Shown here: in pieces, positions 1-6,271 of the stretch | Layout of the letters: every line of letters starts with the position of its first letter | How positions within the stretch are numbered: position 1 is the first letter of the stretch | From: Flavobacterium sp. | GTDB lineage: Bacteria; Bacteroidota; Bacteroidia; Flavobacteriales; Flavobacteriaceae | Assembly: GCF_030146175.1 (NCBI RefSeq) | Contig: NZ_JASLCE010000114.1 | Coordinates: forward strand, 1-34,517 | DNA length: 34,517 nt | Direction: 5' to 3' | Notes under the pieces: model-generated | What the model saw: the letters and a program-made list of their open reading frames with translations, nothing else | Databases searched by the model: none | Told to the model about the DNA's origin: nothing | Program-made: the position numbers and the translations under genes

Positions 1-315
1 GTTGAATTAGACGAAATGAGAATCGGTACTACTTGGGCTCAGGTTACTCCTCAAGCTACAGCTAGTTTAGCTGACAACGCTATCGCTGGTTTAAAAGTAT
101 ACCCTAACCCAGTTTCTGGAAACAACTTCTATATTTCATCTGATGCTTCATCTGTAAAATCAGTTGCTGTATATGATGTATTAGGAAAACAAGTAATCAA
201 CACTCAAGTTGAAAACGAAGCAGCTATCAACGTTTCTAACTTAAACGCTGGTGTTTATATCGTTAAAATTACTGAAGAAGGAAAAACGGCTACTAGAAAA
301 TTAGTTATCAAATAA
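1..315 (+). CDS. T9SS type A sorting domain protein, C-terminal fragment (5' end outside window)
   Basis: The reading frame is open from the first base, so this is the 3' end of a longer gene; the internal ATG at 16 is not a credible start. The last ~75 residues form a classic type A C-terminal domain: a YPNPVSG motif, then VYDVLGKQV, a NAGVYIVKI turn and a basic end (TRKLVIK). By family knowledge this domain directs export through the outer membrane by the type IX system and is removed or attached at the surface. The short stretch before it (around DEMRIGTTWAQVTP) looks like the end of a lectin- or laminin-like domain, but the catalytic or binding part lies outside. Codons are strongly biased (GCT, TCT, GGT, AAC), unlike the next gene, which suggests high expression. 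A strong terminator follows. Confidence 0.9.
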   Translation, partial: VELDEMRIGTTWAQVTPQATASLADNAIAGLKVYPNPVSGNNFYISSDASSVKSVAVYDVLGKQVINTQVENEAAINVSNLNAGVYIVKITEEGKTATRKLVIK

Positions 316-335
316 TTTTTCTTCACAATATATAG

Positions 336-366
336 AAAAGCGTCAACAATGTTGACGCTTTTTTTT
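336..366 (+). terminator. Rho-independent terminator after the first T9SS gene
   Basis: A perfect 9-bp stem (AGCGTCAAC, 339-347; GTTGACGCT, 351-359) with a 3-nt loop is followed by a run of eight T, with A residues on the other side extending the stem. It lies 21 nt after the stop codon. Confidence 0.9.
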
Positions 367-452
367 ATGCTCTAATCTCAAAACTTAAACTACCCTTTAC
401 TTTAAGATGATCAAAAGCAAACATCAGGTTACTATCTTGCCAACAAAAAACC

Positions 453-1283
453 ATGAGACAAATTTACCTGGCTTTATTTAGCATCGCATTGAGCGTAACC
501 GCTAACGCCCAAACGAACTTAATTCCAAACGGGAATTTTGAAACCTGGACCAACAACACAACTCCAAACGGATTTTCATCCGTAAACACCGAAACTTTTT
601 CGGCAAACAATTTTATTACACGCGAAACCAGCATCTTTAAAAGTGGTGCATCTGCTGTAAAACATCAATCACAAGACGATACACAAACGGTAAGCCCAGA
701 CAACCTGACTCCGGTTACTCCAGGAAACAACTATACTATTTCTTACTGGTTTCTGGACAACGACACCAAAGCACGTAGCCGCGCCTGGCATTCCTGGGTT
801 AACATTTCCAATGGAAACGAATCGGAATTAACCGACCATAGAGATGTATTACACCCAACAACCTATTCCAGCAATAGCGCACAATGGGTACAGGTAAGCT
901 TTACCCTAACTGCTCCGGCCAATGCCACGCATTTCCGCTTCCAGGCCCGTACTTACAGACAATCGGCAACCAGCGTTGGTGGTTTTATTTACTATGATGA
1001 TTTTTCAATCGTAAACAACACCACAATGGGACTAACCGATCACCAGATCGACGGTTTAAAACTATACCCAAACCCTGCCGGGACTAACGACAACCTATAT
1101 ATTACTTCCGTTTCTGGCGCCGACAAAACAATTGAGATTTACGACATTCTTGGTAAACAGGTTCAAAATCTAAAATCCGAAAACAATAACCCGATTCAGC
1201 TTTCCAATCTGAATACCGGAGTCTATCTTTTAAAAATTACAGAAGAAGGAAAAACCGCAACTCAAAAATTGATCATCAAATAA
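453..1283 (+). CDS. Secreted protein with carbohydrate-binding-like region and T9SS type A sorting domain
   Basis: 276 aa. Residues 1-20 are a Sec signal peptide ending in ANAQ. Residues ~22-190 form a beta-rich region beginning NLIPNGNFETW, with late aromatic positions and YYDDFSI near its end. This is the pattern of galactose-binding-like or CBM domains placed before T9SS sorting signals, but no catalytic residues are visible. Residues ~200-276 are a type A sorting domain (YPNPAG, IYDILGKQV, NTGVYLLKI, TQKLIIK). It is closely related to the sorting domain of the gene just upstream: both carry ITEEGKTAT followed by R/QKL(V/I)IK. Codon use is more ordinary than in that gene. Likely exported to the surface or medium. 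Function beyond carbohydrate or matrix binding is not known. The N-terminal region could instead be purely structural. Confidence 0.88.
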   Translation: MRQIYLALFSIALSVTANAQTNLIPNGNFETWTNNTTPNGFSSVNTETFSANNFITRETSIFKSGASAVKHQSQDDTQTVSPDNLTPVTPGNNYTISYWFLDNDTKARSRAWHSWVNISNGNESELTDHRDVLHPTTYSSNSAQWVQVSFTLTAPANATHFRFQARTYRQSATSVGGFIYYDDFSIVNNTTMGLTDHQIDGLKLYPNPAGTNDNLYITSVSGADKTIEIYDILGKQVQNLKSENNNPIQLSNLNTGVYLLKITEEGKTATQKLIIK

Positions 1284-1310
1284 CCGCCTCCATATTCTTA
1301 ACCTTATCCG

Positions 1311-1336
1311 GCACCAACTTTCGTTGGTGCTTTTTT
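1311..1336 (+). terminator. Rho-independent terminator overlapping the next promoter
   Basis: Perfect 8-bp stem GCACCAAC (1311-1318) / GTTGGTGC (1323-1330), 4-nt loop, then six T. The promoter-like TATTTTTG of the next gene starts only seven bases after the T run, so its -33 region falls within this hairpin. Confidence 0.88.
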
Positions 1337-1342
1337 ATTTTG

Positions 1343-1350
1343 TATTTTTG
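1343..1350 (+). promoter_or_regulatory. Bacteroidota -7 element (TATTTTTG) of the LuxE-like gene
   Basis: Matches TAnnTTTG exactly. A TTCG at 1320-1323 stands 19 nt upstream, where the -33 TTTG is expected. The start codon is 17 nt downstream, giving a leader of roughly a dozen bases. It supports the TTG start at 1368. Confidence 0.6.
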
Positions 1351-1367
1351 CTCAAAAAGTTATACTC

Positions 1368-2348
1368 TTGATCACTTCTGCCGATATCTTTCAGATTGCT
1401 TCTAAAAAAGAATTTGAAAAAACCACGCTCAAAGTTTTTCGTCATCAGTTCGACAACAACAGTGTCTATCGGGATTTTTGTACCCTTTTAAAAAAGGACA
1501 AAACCAATGTCAAACAAATACAAGACATTCCGTTTTTACCGATTCAGTTTTTTAAAAGTCACGAGGTTCTAAGTAGCACCGATCCGGTTCAGACTACCTT
1601 TACCAGTAGCGGAACAACCGGAATGAGTACAAGTCGGCATCTGGTAACCGATTTGCAGTATTACGAAGAAAGTTTCCGACTAGGTTTTTCGCAATTCTAC
1701 GGCAATATTGAAGATTATGTTGTTTTAGCACTTTTACCTTCCTATCTGGAACGCGAAGGCTCTTCTCTTATCTATATGGTCGAAGATCTTATACAACGCT
1801 CCAATCAACCGGATAGCGGCTTTTATCTGAACAATTACGACGAACTGATAACCAAGTTGATCAAACTCGATAACGAAGGTCAGAACGTAATCCTGATTGG
1901 CGTTACCTACGCCCTATTGGATCTGATCGAAATGCAATCGTTCGATCTAAAAAACACGATCATCATGGAAACCGGCGGAATGAAAGGTCGCCGAAAAGAG
2001 ATTATCCGTGAAGAATTACACGATATTTTATGCAACGGTTTTGGTGTTTCTAAAATCCACTCCGAATATGGAATGACCGAATTGCTCTCGCAGGCGTATT
2101 CGTTAGGTGATGGCGTTTTCGAATGCCCGCCCTGGATGGATATTCTGATTCGCGATACGGAAGATGCATTGTCTTATATCGAAACCGGTAAAACCGGCGG
2201 TATTAATGTGATCGACCTGGCCAACATCAACTCCTGTTCATTTATTGCCACTCAGGATTTAGGCAAAAAATACGCAAACCATTCTTTTGAAGTACTCGGA
2301 CGATTTGACAATTCCGATATACGGGGTTGCAATCTGATGGTTTTATAA
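1368..2348 (+). CDS. LuxE-like acyl-protein synthetase / acyltransferase family protein
   Basis: 326 aa, TTG start. The opening MITSADIFQIASKKEFE is the usual start of flavobacterial LuxE-family proteins, and no ATG is available nearby. A TSSGTTGMSTSRH motif at about residues 80-93 matches the phosphate-binding loop of the acyl-adenylate (ANL) fold. KGRRKEIIREELHD follows near residue 205, and a HSEYGMTELLSQAY block near 230 corresponds to the YGxTE core motif. LuxE activates fatty acids as acyl-AMP and transfers them to a cysteine. Here there are no luxC, luxD, luxA or luxB genes nearby, so a bioluminescence role is not supported. In flavobacteria such orphan proteins are thought to activate a carboxylate for another pathway, and the substrate cannot be read from the sequence. 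It converges on tyrS with a shared terminator. Confidence 0.82.
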   Translation: MITSADIFQIASKKEFEKTTLKVFRHQFDNNSVYRDFCTLLKKDKTNVKQIQDIPFLPIQFFKSHEVLSSTDPVQTTFTSSGTTGMSTSRHLVTDLQYYEESFRLGFSQFYGNIEDYVVLALLPSYLEREGSSLIYMVEDLIQRSNQPDSGFYLNNYDELITKLIKLDNEGQNVILIGVTYALLDLIEMQSFDLKNTIIMETGGMKGRRKEIIREELHDILCNGFGVSKIHSEYGMTELLSQAYSLGDGVFECPPWMDILIRDTEDALSYIETGKTGGINVIDLANINSCSFIATQDLGKKYANHSFEVLGRFDNSDIRGCNLMVL

Positions 2349-2352
2349 AATA

Positions 2353-2385
2353 AAAAAAGGGAGTTTAAAACTCCCTTTCTTTTTA
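2353..2385. terminator. Bidirectional terminator between the LuxE-like gene and tyrS
   Basis: AAAGGGAG / CTCCCTTT arms around a TTTAAAA loop, with A residues on the left and T residues on the right. It can therefore stop transcription from both converging genes. Confidence 0.85.
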
Positions 2386-3675
2386 TACGGCACGAATCAC
2401 AAAATAATTCTTTTTCCCTCTTTGCAACAGCACAAATTGTCCGTTGATCAGGTCTTTACTTGTGATTTGGTAGTCTTCGGTTACTTTTTCTTTGTTCACA
2501 GCAATCGAGTTTTCTTTTAAAGCCCGACGCGCTTCGCTATTGGAAGCCAAAAATCCGGATTTACCCGATAACGCCTCAATAATACCCACTCCGGATTCGA
2601 TTTCCGATTGCGGTATTTCGGCTTGTGGCACACCTTCAAAAACATCTAAAAACGTTTTGGCATCCAAATCTTTCAAGTCATCCGATGTGGAGTTTCCAAA
2701 CAAAATATTCGACGCTTTGATCGCATTTTCCAAATCGGCTTTAGAATGTACCATAATGGTAATTTCTTCCGCCAGACGCTTTTGTAACGCGCGTAAATGC
2801 GGTTCGCCTCTATGTTGCTCGATCAAGCTTTCAATTTCCTCTTTTGATAAAAAGGTAAAGATTTTAATATATTTTTCTGCATCCGTATCGGACGTGTTCA
2901 ACCAGTATTGGTAAAATTTATATGGCGACGTTCTTTCGGCATCCAGCCAAATGTTTCCTCCTTCGGATTTACCAAATTTGGTTCCGTCGGCTTTTGTAAT
3001 TAACGGACACGTTAGCGCATACGCTTTTCCGCTCTCTTTTCGGCGCACCAATTCTGTTCCGGTGGTAATATTACCCCATTGGTCACTTCCTCCCATTTGA
3101 AGCGTACAATTTTTCGCTTTGTACAAATGTAAAAAGTCATACCCCTGAACTAACTGATACGTAAATTCGGTAAAAGACATTCCTTCAGCCGATTCCGATG
3201 AAAGCCGTTTTTTTACGGAGTCTTTAGCCATCATGTAGTTTACAGTAATGTGTTTTCCTACATCACGGATAAAATCCAAAAACGAGAATTCTTTCATCCA
3301 GTCATAGTTATTCACTAATTCTGCTGCATTTGGTGCATCTGAGGTAAAATCCAGAAAACGGGCTAACTGCGCCTTGATCGCATTCTGATTGTGTCGTAAT
3401 GTGGTTTCATCCAACAGGTTTCGTTCGTTCGATTTACCCGACGGATCTCCGATCATTCCAGTCGCACCACCAACCAACGCCAAAGGCTTGTGTCCGCTTA
3501 ACTGAAAATGTTTCAGCATCATTACGCCTACCAAATGTCCAATATGCAATGAATCCGCTGTTGGGTCAATTCCCACATACGCTACCCGCATCTGCTCCAA
3601 CAAATGTTCTTCCGTGCCTGGCATAACGTCGTGGAGCATTCCTCTCCAAGTCACTTCTTCAATAAAATTCTTCAT
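2383..3675 (-). CDS. tyrS: Tyrosyl-tRNA synthetase (TyrRS)
   Basis: 430 aa, full length for bacterial TyrRS. It charges tRNA-Tyr with tyrosine in the cytoplasm. The class I catalytic domain shows the HIGH motif at residues 44-47, the [11 protein letters not shown] segment near residue 70, the tyrosine and tRNA site [14 protein letters not shown], and KFGKS (the KMSKS equivalent) near residue 233. The last ~90 residues look like an S4 RNA-binding domain ([12 protein letters not shown], then [14 protein letters not shown]). The ATG at 3673-3675 is fixed by [14 protein letters not shown], the usual family start, and by a TATCTTTG promoter element 16 nt upstream. It is one of three aminoacyl-tRNA synthetases in this window; no T-box-like leader is present, as expected outside the Firmicutes. 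Confidence 0.97.
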   Translation of the reverse strand: MKNFIEEVTWRGMLHDVMPGTEEHLLEQMRVAYVGIDPTADSLHIGHLVGVMMLKHFQLSGHKPLALVGGATGMIGDPSGKSNERNLLDETTLRHNQNAIKAQLARFLDFTSDAPNAAELVNNYDWMKEFSFLDFIRDVGKHITVNYMMAKDSVKKRLSSESAEGMSFTEFTYQLVQGYDFLHLYKAKNCTLQMGGSDQWGNITTGTELVRRKESGKAYALTCPLITKADGTKFGKSEGGNIWLDAERTSPYKFYQYWLNTSDTDAEKYIKIFTFLSKEEIESLIEQHRGEPHLRALQKRLAEEITIMVHSKADLENAIKASNILFGNSTSDDLKDLDAKTFLDVFEGVPQAEIPQSEIESGVGIIEALSGKSGFLASNSEARRALKENSIAVNKEKVTEDYQITSKDLINGQFVLLQRGKKNYFVIRAV

Positions 3676-3691
3676 TTTTTTTCAATTTGCA

Positions 3692-3699
3692 CAAAGATA
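3692..3699 (-). promoter_or_regulatory. -7 element (TATCTTTG) of tyrS
   Basis: Exact TAnnTTTG on the minus strand, 16 nt before the tyrS ATG. GTTTC lies at about the -33 distance, a weak match. Confidence 0.65.
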
Positions 3700-3722
3700 G
3701 TCGAATTAAAGCATTTGAAACC

Positions 3723-3743
3723 CCCTGTTTTTTGACAATTTTT
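3723..3743 (+). repeat. Intergenic repeat block 1, copy A
   Basis: A 21-nt segment (CCCTGTTTTTTG then ACAATTTTT) is identical at 4823-4843, on the other side of the lipoprotein gene and in the same orientation. Confidence 0.6.
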
Positions 3744-3912
3744 CAATCTAAAGAGATAAAATGGTTTTCTCCCCTCGTTTTAATCTTCCTTTATTCTCTT
3801 ATACGTCCAACTCAATCTAATATTTCCGAAATAATTCTTATAATCAAACTCATCATGATCATAAATCACATACTTACTTTTACACAGACTCATACAAAGA
3901 CTATAAAAAATT

Positions 3913-3957
3913 ACAACTTTTTAGGGTTACAGTTTTTAGTTTTAACAGCACAGATCA
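3913..3957 (+). repeat. Intergenic repeat block 2, copy A
   Basis: Aligns without gaps to 4744-4788, 33 of 45 positions identical. The shared core reads ACTTTTTA, then GTTTTTAG, TTAA and AGCAC. This copy is the more diverged from the pattern I recall in flavobacterial spacers. Confidence 0.45.
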
Positions 3958-3974
3958 GGAAGGATGATATGCAA

Positions 3975-4004
3975 CAATAAAAAAGTCGGCTATATACCGA
4001 CTTT
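3975..4004 (-). terminator. Rho-independent terminator of the small lipoprotein gene
   Basis: On the minus strand AAAGTCGG (from 4004) pairs with CCGACTTT (to 3982) over a 7-nt loop, followed by a T run ending near 3976. It is 40 nt after the stop codon at 4044. Confidence 0.85.
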
Positions 4005-4043
4005 AATTATTTTTTCAAGCACTACTACTATACCTTTCAAAGC

Positions 4044-4586
4044 TTATTCATATTTGTAATTGAATTTCCCTTCAGTTACATAAAAATCAACTGGTGCAGC
4101 TGGTTGATTAATCTCATCAACTGTTTTAAAATCAAAAGTCCCTTTTACTGTGTGCGATGTAGTATTTACCTCTGTAATTTCAATAACACCTTCTTTTGTA
4201 AACTCTCCAATGCTGTTAGTGAGATCAATCAAATTGATAAAGTGAGACGGAGGAGTAGTAAAAGTTTCTCGTCCAATTGTATATGTACCTACCACAATAT
4301 CACTTCTTTTTAACCAAATATTGATTTCTTTAGCCCCAAAAACACCCCCTTGTCTTCCTTGGAGCATTACATAATCTTCCAAGGGGAAATAAGTCCAAAT
4401 ATTTGTACTTGAAAAGTTATTGTTCCCAAAAGGATTATTGGCTTGAAAGTTATTTCCGTTGATTTTTGCCGTCATGGCCCAAACAGGTGTGCTTGGATTT
4501 TCAGGATTGGGATCACCGTTACTATCCGAAGAGCATGAGAATAGGGTAATAAATAATGTAAGAACTGGAATGTAAATTTTCTTCAT
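4044..4586 (-). CDS. Small lipoprotein, DUF6252-like (tentative)
   Basis: 180 aa. Residues 1-18 form a lipoprotein signal (MKKIYIPVLTLFITLFSC) with the lipobox LFSC, followed by SSDSNGDPNPE. Serines and acidic residues right after the lipidated cysteine often mark surface-exposed flavobacterial lipoproteins. The mature part begins WAMTAKINGNNFQAN and is predicted mostly beta. The sequence VKGTFDFKT near the end is a recurring closing motif of small Bacteroidota lipoproteins such as DUF6252, but I cannot confirm the family without a profile search. No catalytic motif is visible. The gene is monocistronic, with its own promoter element (TATTTTTG, 4616-4623) and terminator. Its flanks carry paired decayed repeats, which may mean it was inserted or lies in a recombination-prone spot. 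Confidence 0.75.
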   Translation of the reverse strand: MKKIYIPVLTLFITLFSCSSDSNGDPNPENPSTPVWAMTAKINGNNFQANNPFGNNNFSSTNIWTYFPLEDYVMLQGRQGGVFGAKEINIWLKRSDIVVGTYTIGRETFTTPPSHFINLIDLTNSIGEFTKEGVIEITEVNTTSHTVKGTFDFKTVDEINQPAAPVDFYVTEGKFNYKYE

Positions 4587-4615
4587 CTTTAATTTGAAAG
4601 TATTAATATTTTGCG

Positions 4616-4623
4616 CAAAAATA
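4616..4623 (-). promoter_or_regulatory. -7 element (TATTTTTG) of the small lipoprotein gene
   Basis: Exact TAnnTTTG on the minus strand, 29 nt before the start codon. No clear -33 TTTG is present. Confidence 0.5.
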
Positions 4624-4743
4624 AGATTATTACCACGAAGTATCCTAAGCAGAGTTTCACAAATGCTCTGATAATATGGATTTGTAACCTACTACATCAT
4701 CTAAACAAATGGCATTTACTAAAACTACCATAAAAACAAAACT

Positions 4744-4788
4744 ATAACTTTTTACAGCTGTTGTTTTTAGCCTTAATAGCACGGATGA
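4744..4788 (+). repeat. Intergenic repeat block 2, copy B
   Basis: Partner of 3913-3957 (33 of 45 identical, no gaps). This copy reads GTTTTTAGCCTTAATAGCAC followed by GGATGA. I recall similar strings as dispersed repeats in Flavobacterium spacers, which a genome-wide count would settle. Confidence 0.45.
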
Positions 4789-4822
4789 TTATAAATTCCA
4801 CACTATCGATCTCTATCCGTTA

Positions 4823-4843
4823 CCCTGTTTTTTGACAATTTTT
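4823..4843 (+). repeat. Intergenic repeat block 1, copy B
   Basis: Identical to 3723-3743 over 21 nt, in the same orientation. Relative to block 2 the order is reversed: here block 2 comes first. Confidence 0.6.
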
Positions 4844-4885
4844 TATTTTAAAATATTTCTTACTTTTATCCGTGACGATAATTAG

Positions 4886-4893
4886 TACATTTG
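4886..4893 (+). promoter_or_regulatory. -7 element (TACATTTG) of the epimerase gene, almost abutting the ATG
   Basis: Exact TAnnTTTG ending only five bases before the ATG at 4899. A transcript starting at the usual distance would begin at or within a couple of bases of the start codon. Confidence 0.65.
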
Positions 4894-4898
4894 CAACT

Positions 4899-5912
4899 AT
4901 GATACTTGTTACAGGCGGAACCGGATTAGTGGGAGCTTATCTTCTTCTCGAATTACTTCGAAAAGGAGAAAGCGTTCGTGCTATTTTCCGTACGGAAGCC
5001 AATATTGCGACAACCCGAAGACTTTTCGAGACACATCAACAACTGGAATCCTTTGATCGTATCGAGTGGTTACAAGCGGATATCACCGATATTCCGAGGT
5101 TGGAAAAAGCTTTCCGGGATATTGATTATGTGTATCATTGTGCCGCACTAATTTCGTTCGATCCAAAAGACGAAGAAAATCTACGAAAAACAAATATCGA
5201 AGGAACAGCGAATATCGTTAATTGCGCCATTGCCTTTAACGTAAAAAAACTGTGTTATGTGAGTTCCATTGCTGCATTAGGTGATGCACTGGAAGGTCAA
5301 TCGGTTATTACCGAAGAAACCGACTGGAATCCGGAGAAACTTCATGGTGATTATGCTATTACCAAGTTTGGTGCCGAAATGGAAGTTTGGCGCGCCTCTC
5401 AGGAAGGATTAGATGTTGTGATTATAAACCCCGGAATTATTTTTGGCAGTGGATTTTGGAACAATGGTAGCGGACAGATTTTTAAACAAATCGCTTCCGG
5501 CTTCCCGTTTTATTCCAAAGGATTAACCGGTATTATCGCCGTGGAAGATGTCGTAAAAATTATGATCACACTAATGAACAGCTCCGTTTCAAGAGAACGT
5601 TTTACATTGGTAGCCGAAAATCTTTCCCTAGAAAAAATCCTATTCGCAATTGCCGACGGTATGTCTAAAAAAAGACCTTCGTTTTATGCCGGCCCATTTG
5701 CCACCGCGATTGCCTGGCGATTGGATTGGTTGTTTTCGACCGTTTTTTTCCGAAAAAGAAGTTTTACCAAAGCAACGGCCAAATCGGCACATTCCCGTGA
5801 AACATTTAGCCCAAAAAAAATAGCCCAACAACTGGACTATTCCTTTACTCCTATGGAGTCGTATCTTTCTGATTTAGCGAAACGCTATATTACTGATCAT
5901 CGACAGGCTTAA
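4899..5912 (+). CDS. NAD-dependent epimerase/dehydratase family protein
   Basis: 337 aa. An extended short-chain dehydrogenase/reductase acting on a nucleotide-linked or polyketide-like substrate that cannot be specified. The Rossmann loop GGTGLVG begins at residue 6, so the ATG at 4899 is the right start; the in-frame GTG at 4872 would place non-homologous residues before the fold and lies upstream of the promoter element. The catalytic pair appears as VSSIAALG (Ser near 122-123) and Y152xxxK156 in DYAITKFG. The acidic NIEGTANIVN block is typical of this superfamily. The last ~60 residues are basic and contain the hydrophobic stretch RLDWLFSTVFF, perhaps a membrane contact. It ends inside the 3' end of the convergent DUF4296 gene (23-bp overlap). 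Confidence 0.88.
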   Translation: MILVTGGTGLVGAYLLLELLRKGESVRAIFRTEANIATTRRLFETHQQLESFDRIEWLQADITDIPRLEKAFRDIDYVYHCAALISFDPKDEENLRKTNIEGTANIVNCAIAFNVKKLCYVSSIAALGDALEGQSVITEETDWNPEKLHGDYAITKFGAEMEVWRASQEGLDVVIINPGIIFGSGFWNNGSGQIFKQIASGFPFYSKGLTGIIAVEDVVKIMITLMNSSVSRERFTLVAENLSLEKILFAIADGMSKKRPSFYAGPFATAIAWRLDWLFSTVFFRKRSFTKATAKSAHSRETFSPKKIAQQLDYSFTPMESYLSDLAKRYITDHRQA

Positions 5913-6267
5913 CTCCTGTTGTTTTTTCAATTTCTACACCGGCTACTTCTCGCTGCTCTTGCAAATTATCGATTACTTTTGAATATAACTTTTTATACCC
6001 TTCCACATCGGAAGCATAGTATTTATTGCTCGTTTCAATTACCTTGGCATTGACTTTATATTTATTAAAAATAAAATCGTTTAACTTCACATTATTGGTT
6101 GTTAGTTTCTGTGGATCATAACCGTCTATTGCCTGATAAATGGCTATATCCGTTAATATTTCCACCATCTTATCTTCCGGAATCAAATTCGCTGGTTTTT
6201 CCATTATCTTTTTATCACAGGCAACAACAACACTCAGCAAACCAATAAGTAATACGATCTTTTTCAT
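5890..6267 (-). CDS. DUF4296 domain lipoprotein
   Basis: 125 aa from the ATG at 6265-6267. The longer frame starting at 6300 would overlap the dihydroorotase gene and spoil the signal peptide. Residues 1-17 are a lipoprotein signal with the lipobox VVAC, followed by DKKIMEKPANLIPEDKMVEILTD. This 'P..LIP.DKM..IL.D.....' opening is diagnostic for DUF4296, a family of unknown function widespread in flavobacteria. The rest is helical (FNKYKVNAKVIETSNKYYASD). It follows dihydroorotase by 4 nt in the same operon and overlaps the convergent epimerase by 23 bp. Its conserved association with dihydroorotase is probably positional only. Anchored to a periplasm-facing membrane surface. Confidence 0.85.
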   Translation of the reverse strand: MKKIVLLIGLLSVVVACDKKIMEKPANLIPEDKMVEILTDIAIYQAIDGYDPQKLTTNNVKLNDFIFNKYKVNAKVIETSNKYYASDVEGYKKLYSKVIDNLQEQREVAGVEIEKTTGVKPVDDQ

Positions 6268-6271
6268 ACTT

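Larger units (their letters stand above)
3676..4043. other. Gene-free spacer (368 bp) with repeat copies and a terminator
   Basis: It holds the tyrS promoter on the minus strand, one copy each of two decayed repeats (3723-3743 and 3913-3957), and the minus-strand terminator of the lipoprotein gene (3975-4004). The plus-strand open frame at 3687-3980 reads as low-complexity sequence without start signals and is not credible as a gene. Confidence 0.6.
4587..4898. other. Gene-free spacer (312 bp) with repeat copies and divergent promoters
   Basis: Holds the minus-strand promoter of the lipoprotein gene, second copies of the two repeats (4744-4788 and 4823-4843), and the epimerase promoter at its right end. 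A GGATTTGTAACC string at 4679-4690 also resembles part of a repeat. No open frame is credible. Confidence 0.55.

Noticed and set aside
1368..2348. Bioluminescence operon
   Set aside because: Only a LuxE-like gene is present; no luxA, B, C or D nearby.
3687..3980. 97-aa open frame on the plus strand
   Set aside because: Low-complexity translation, no family resemblance, overlaps repeat copies and the divergent tyrS promoter.
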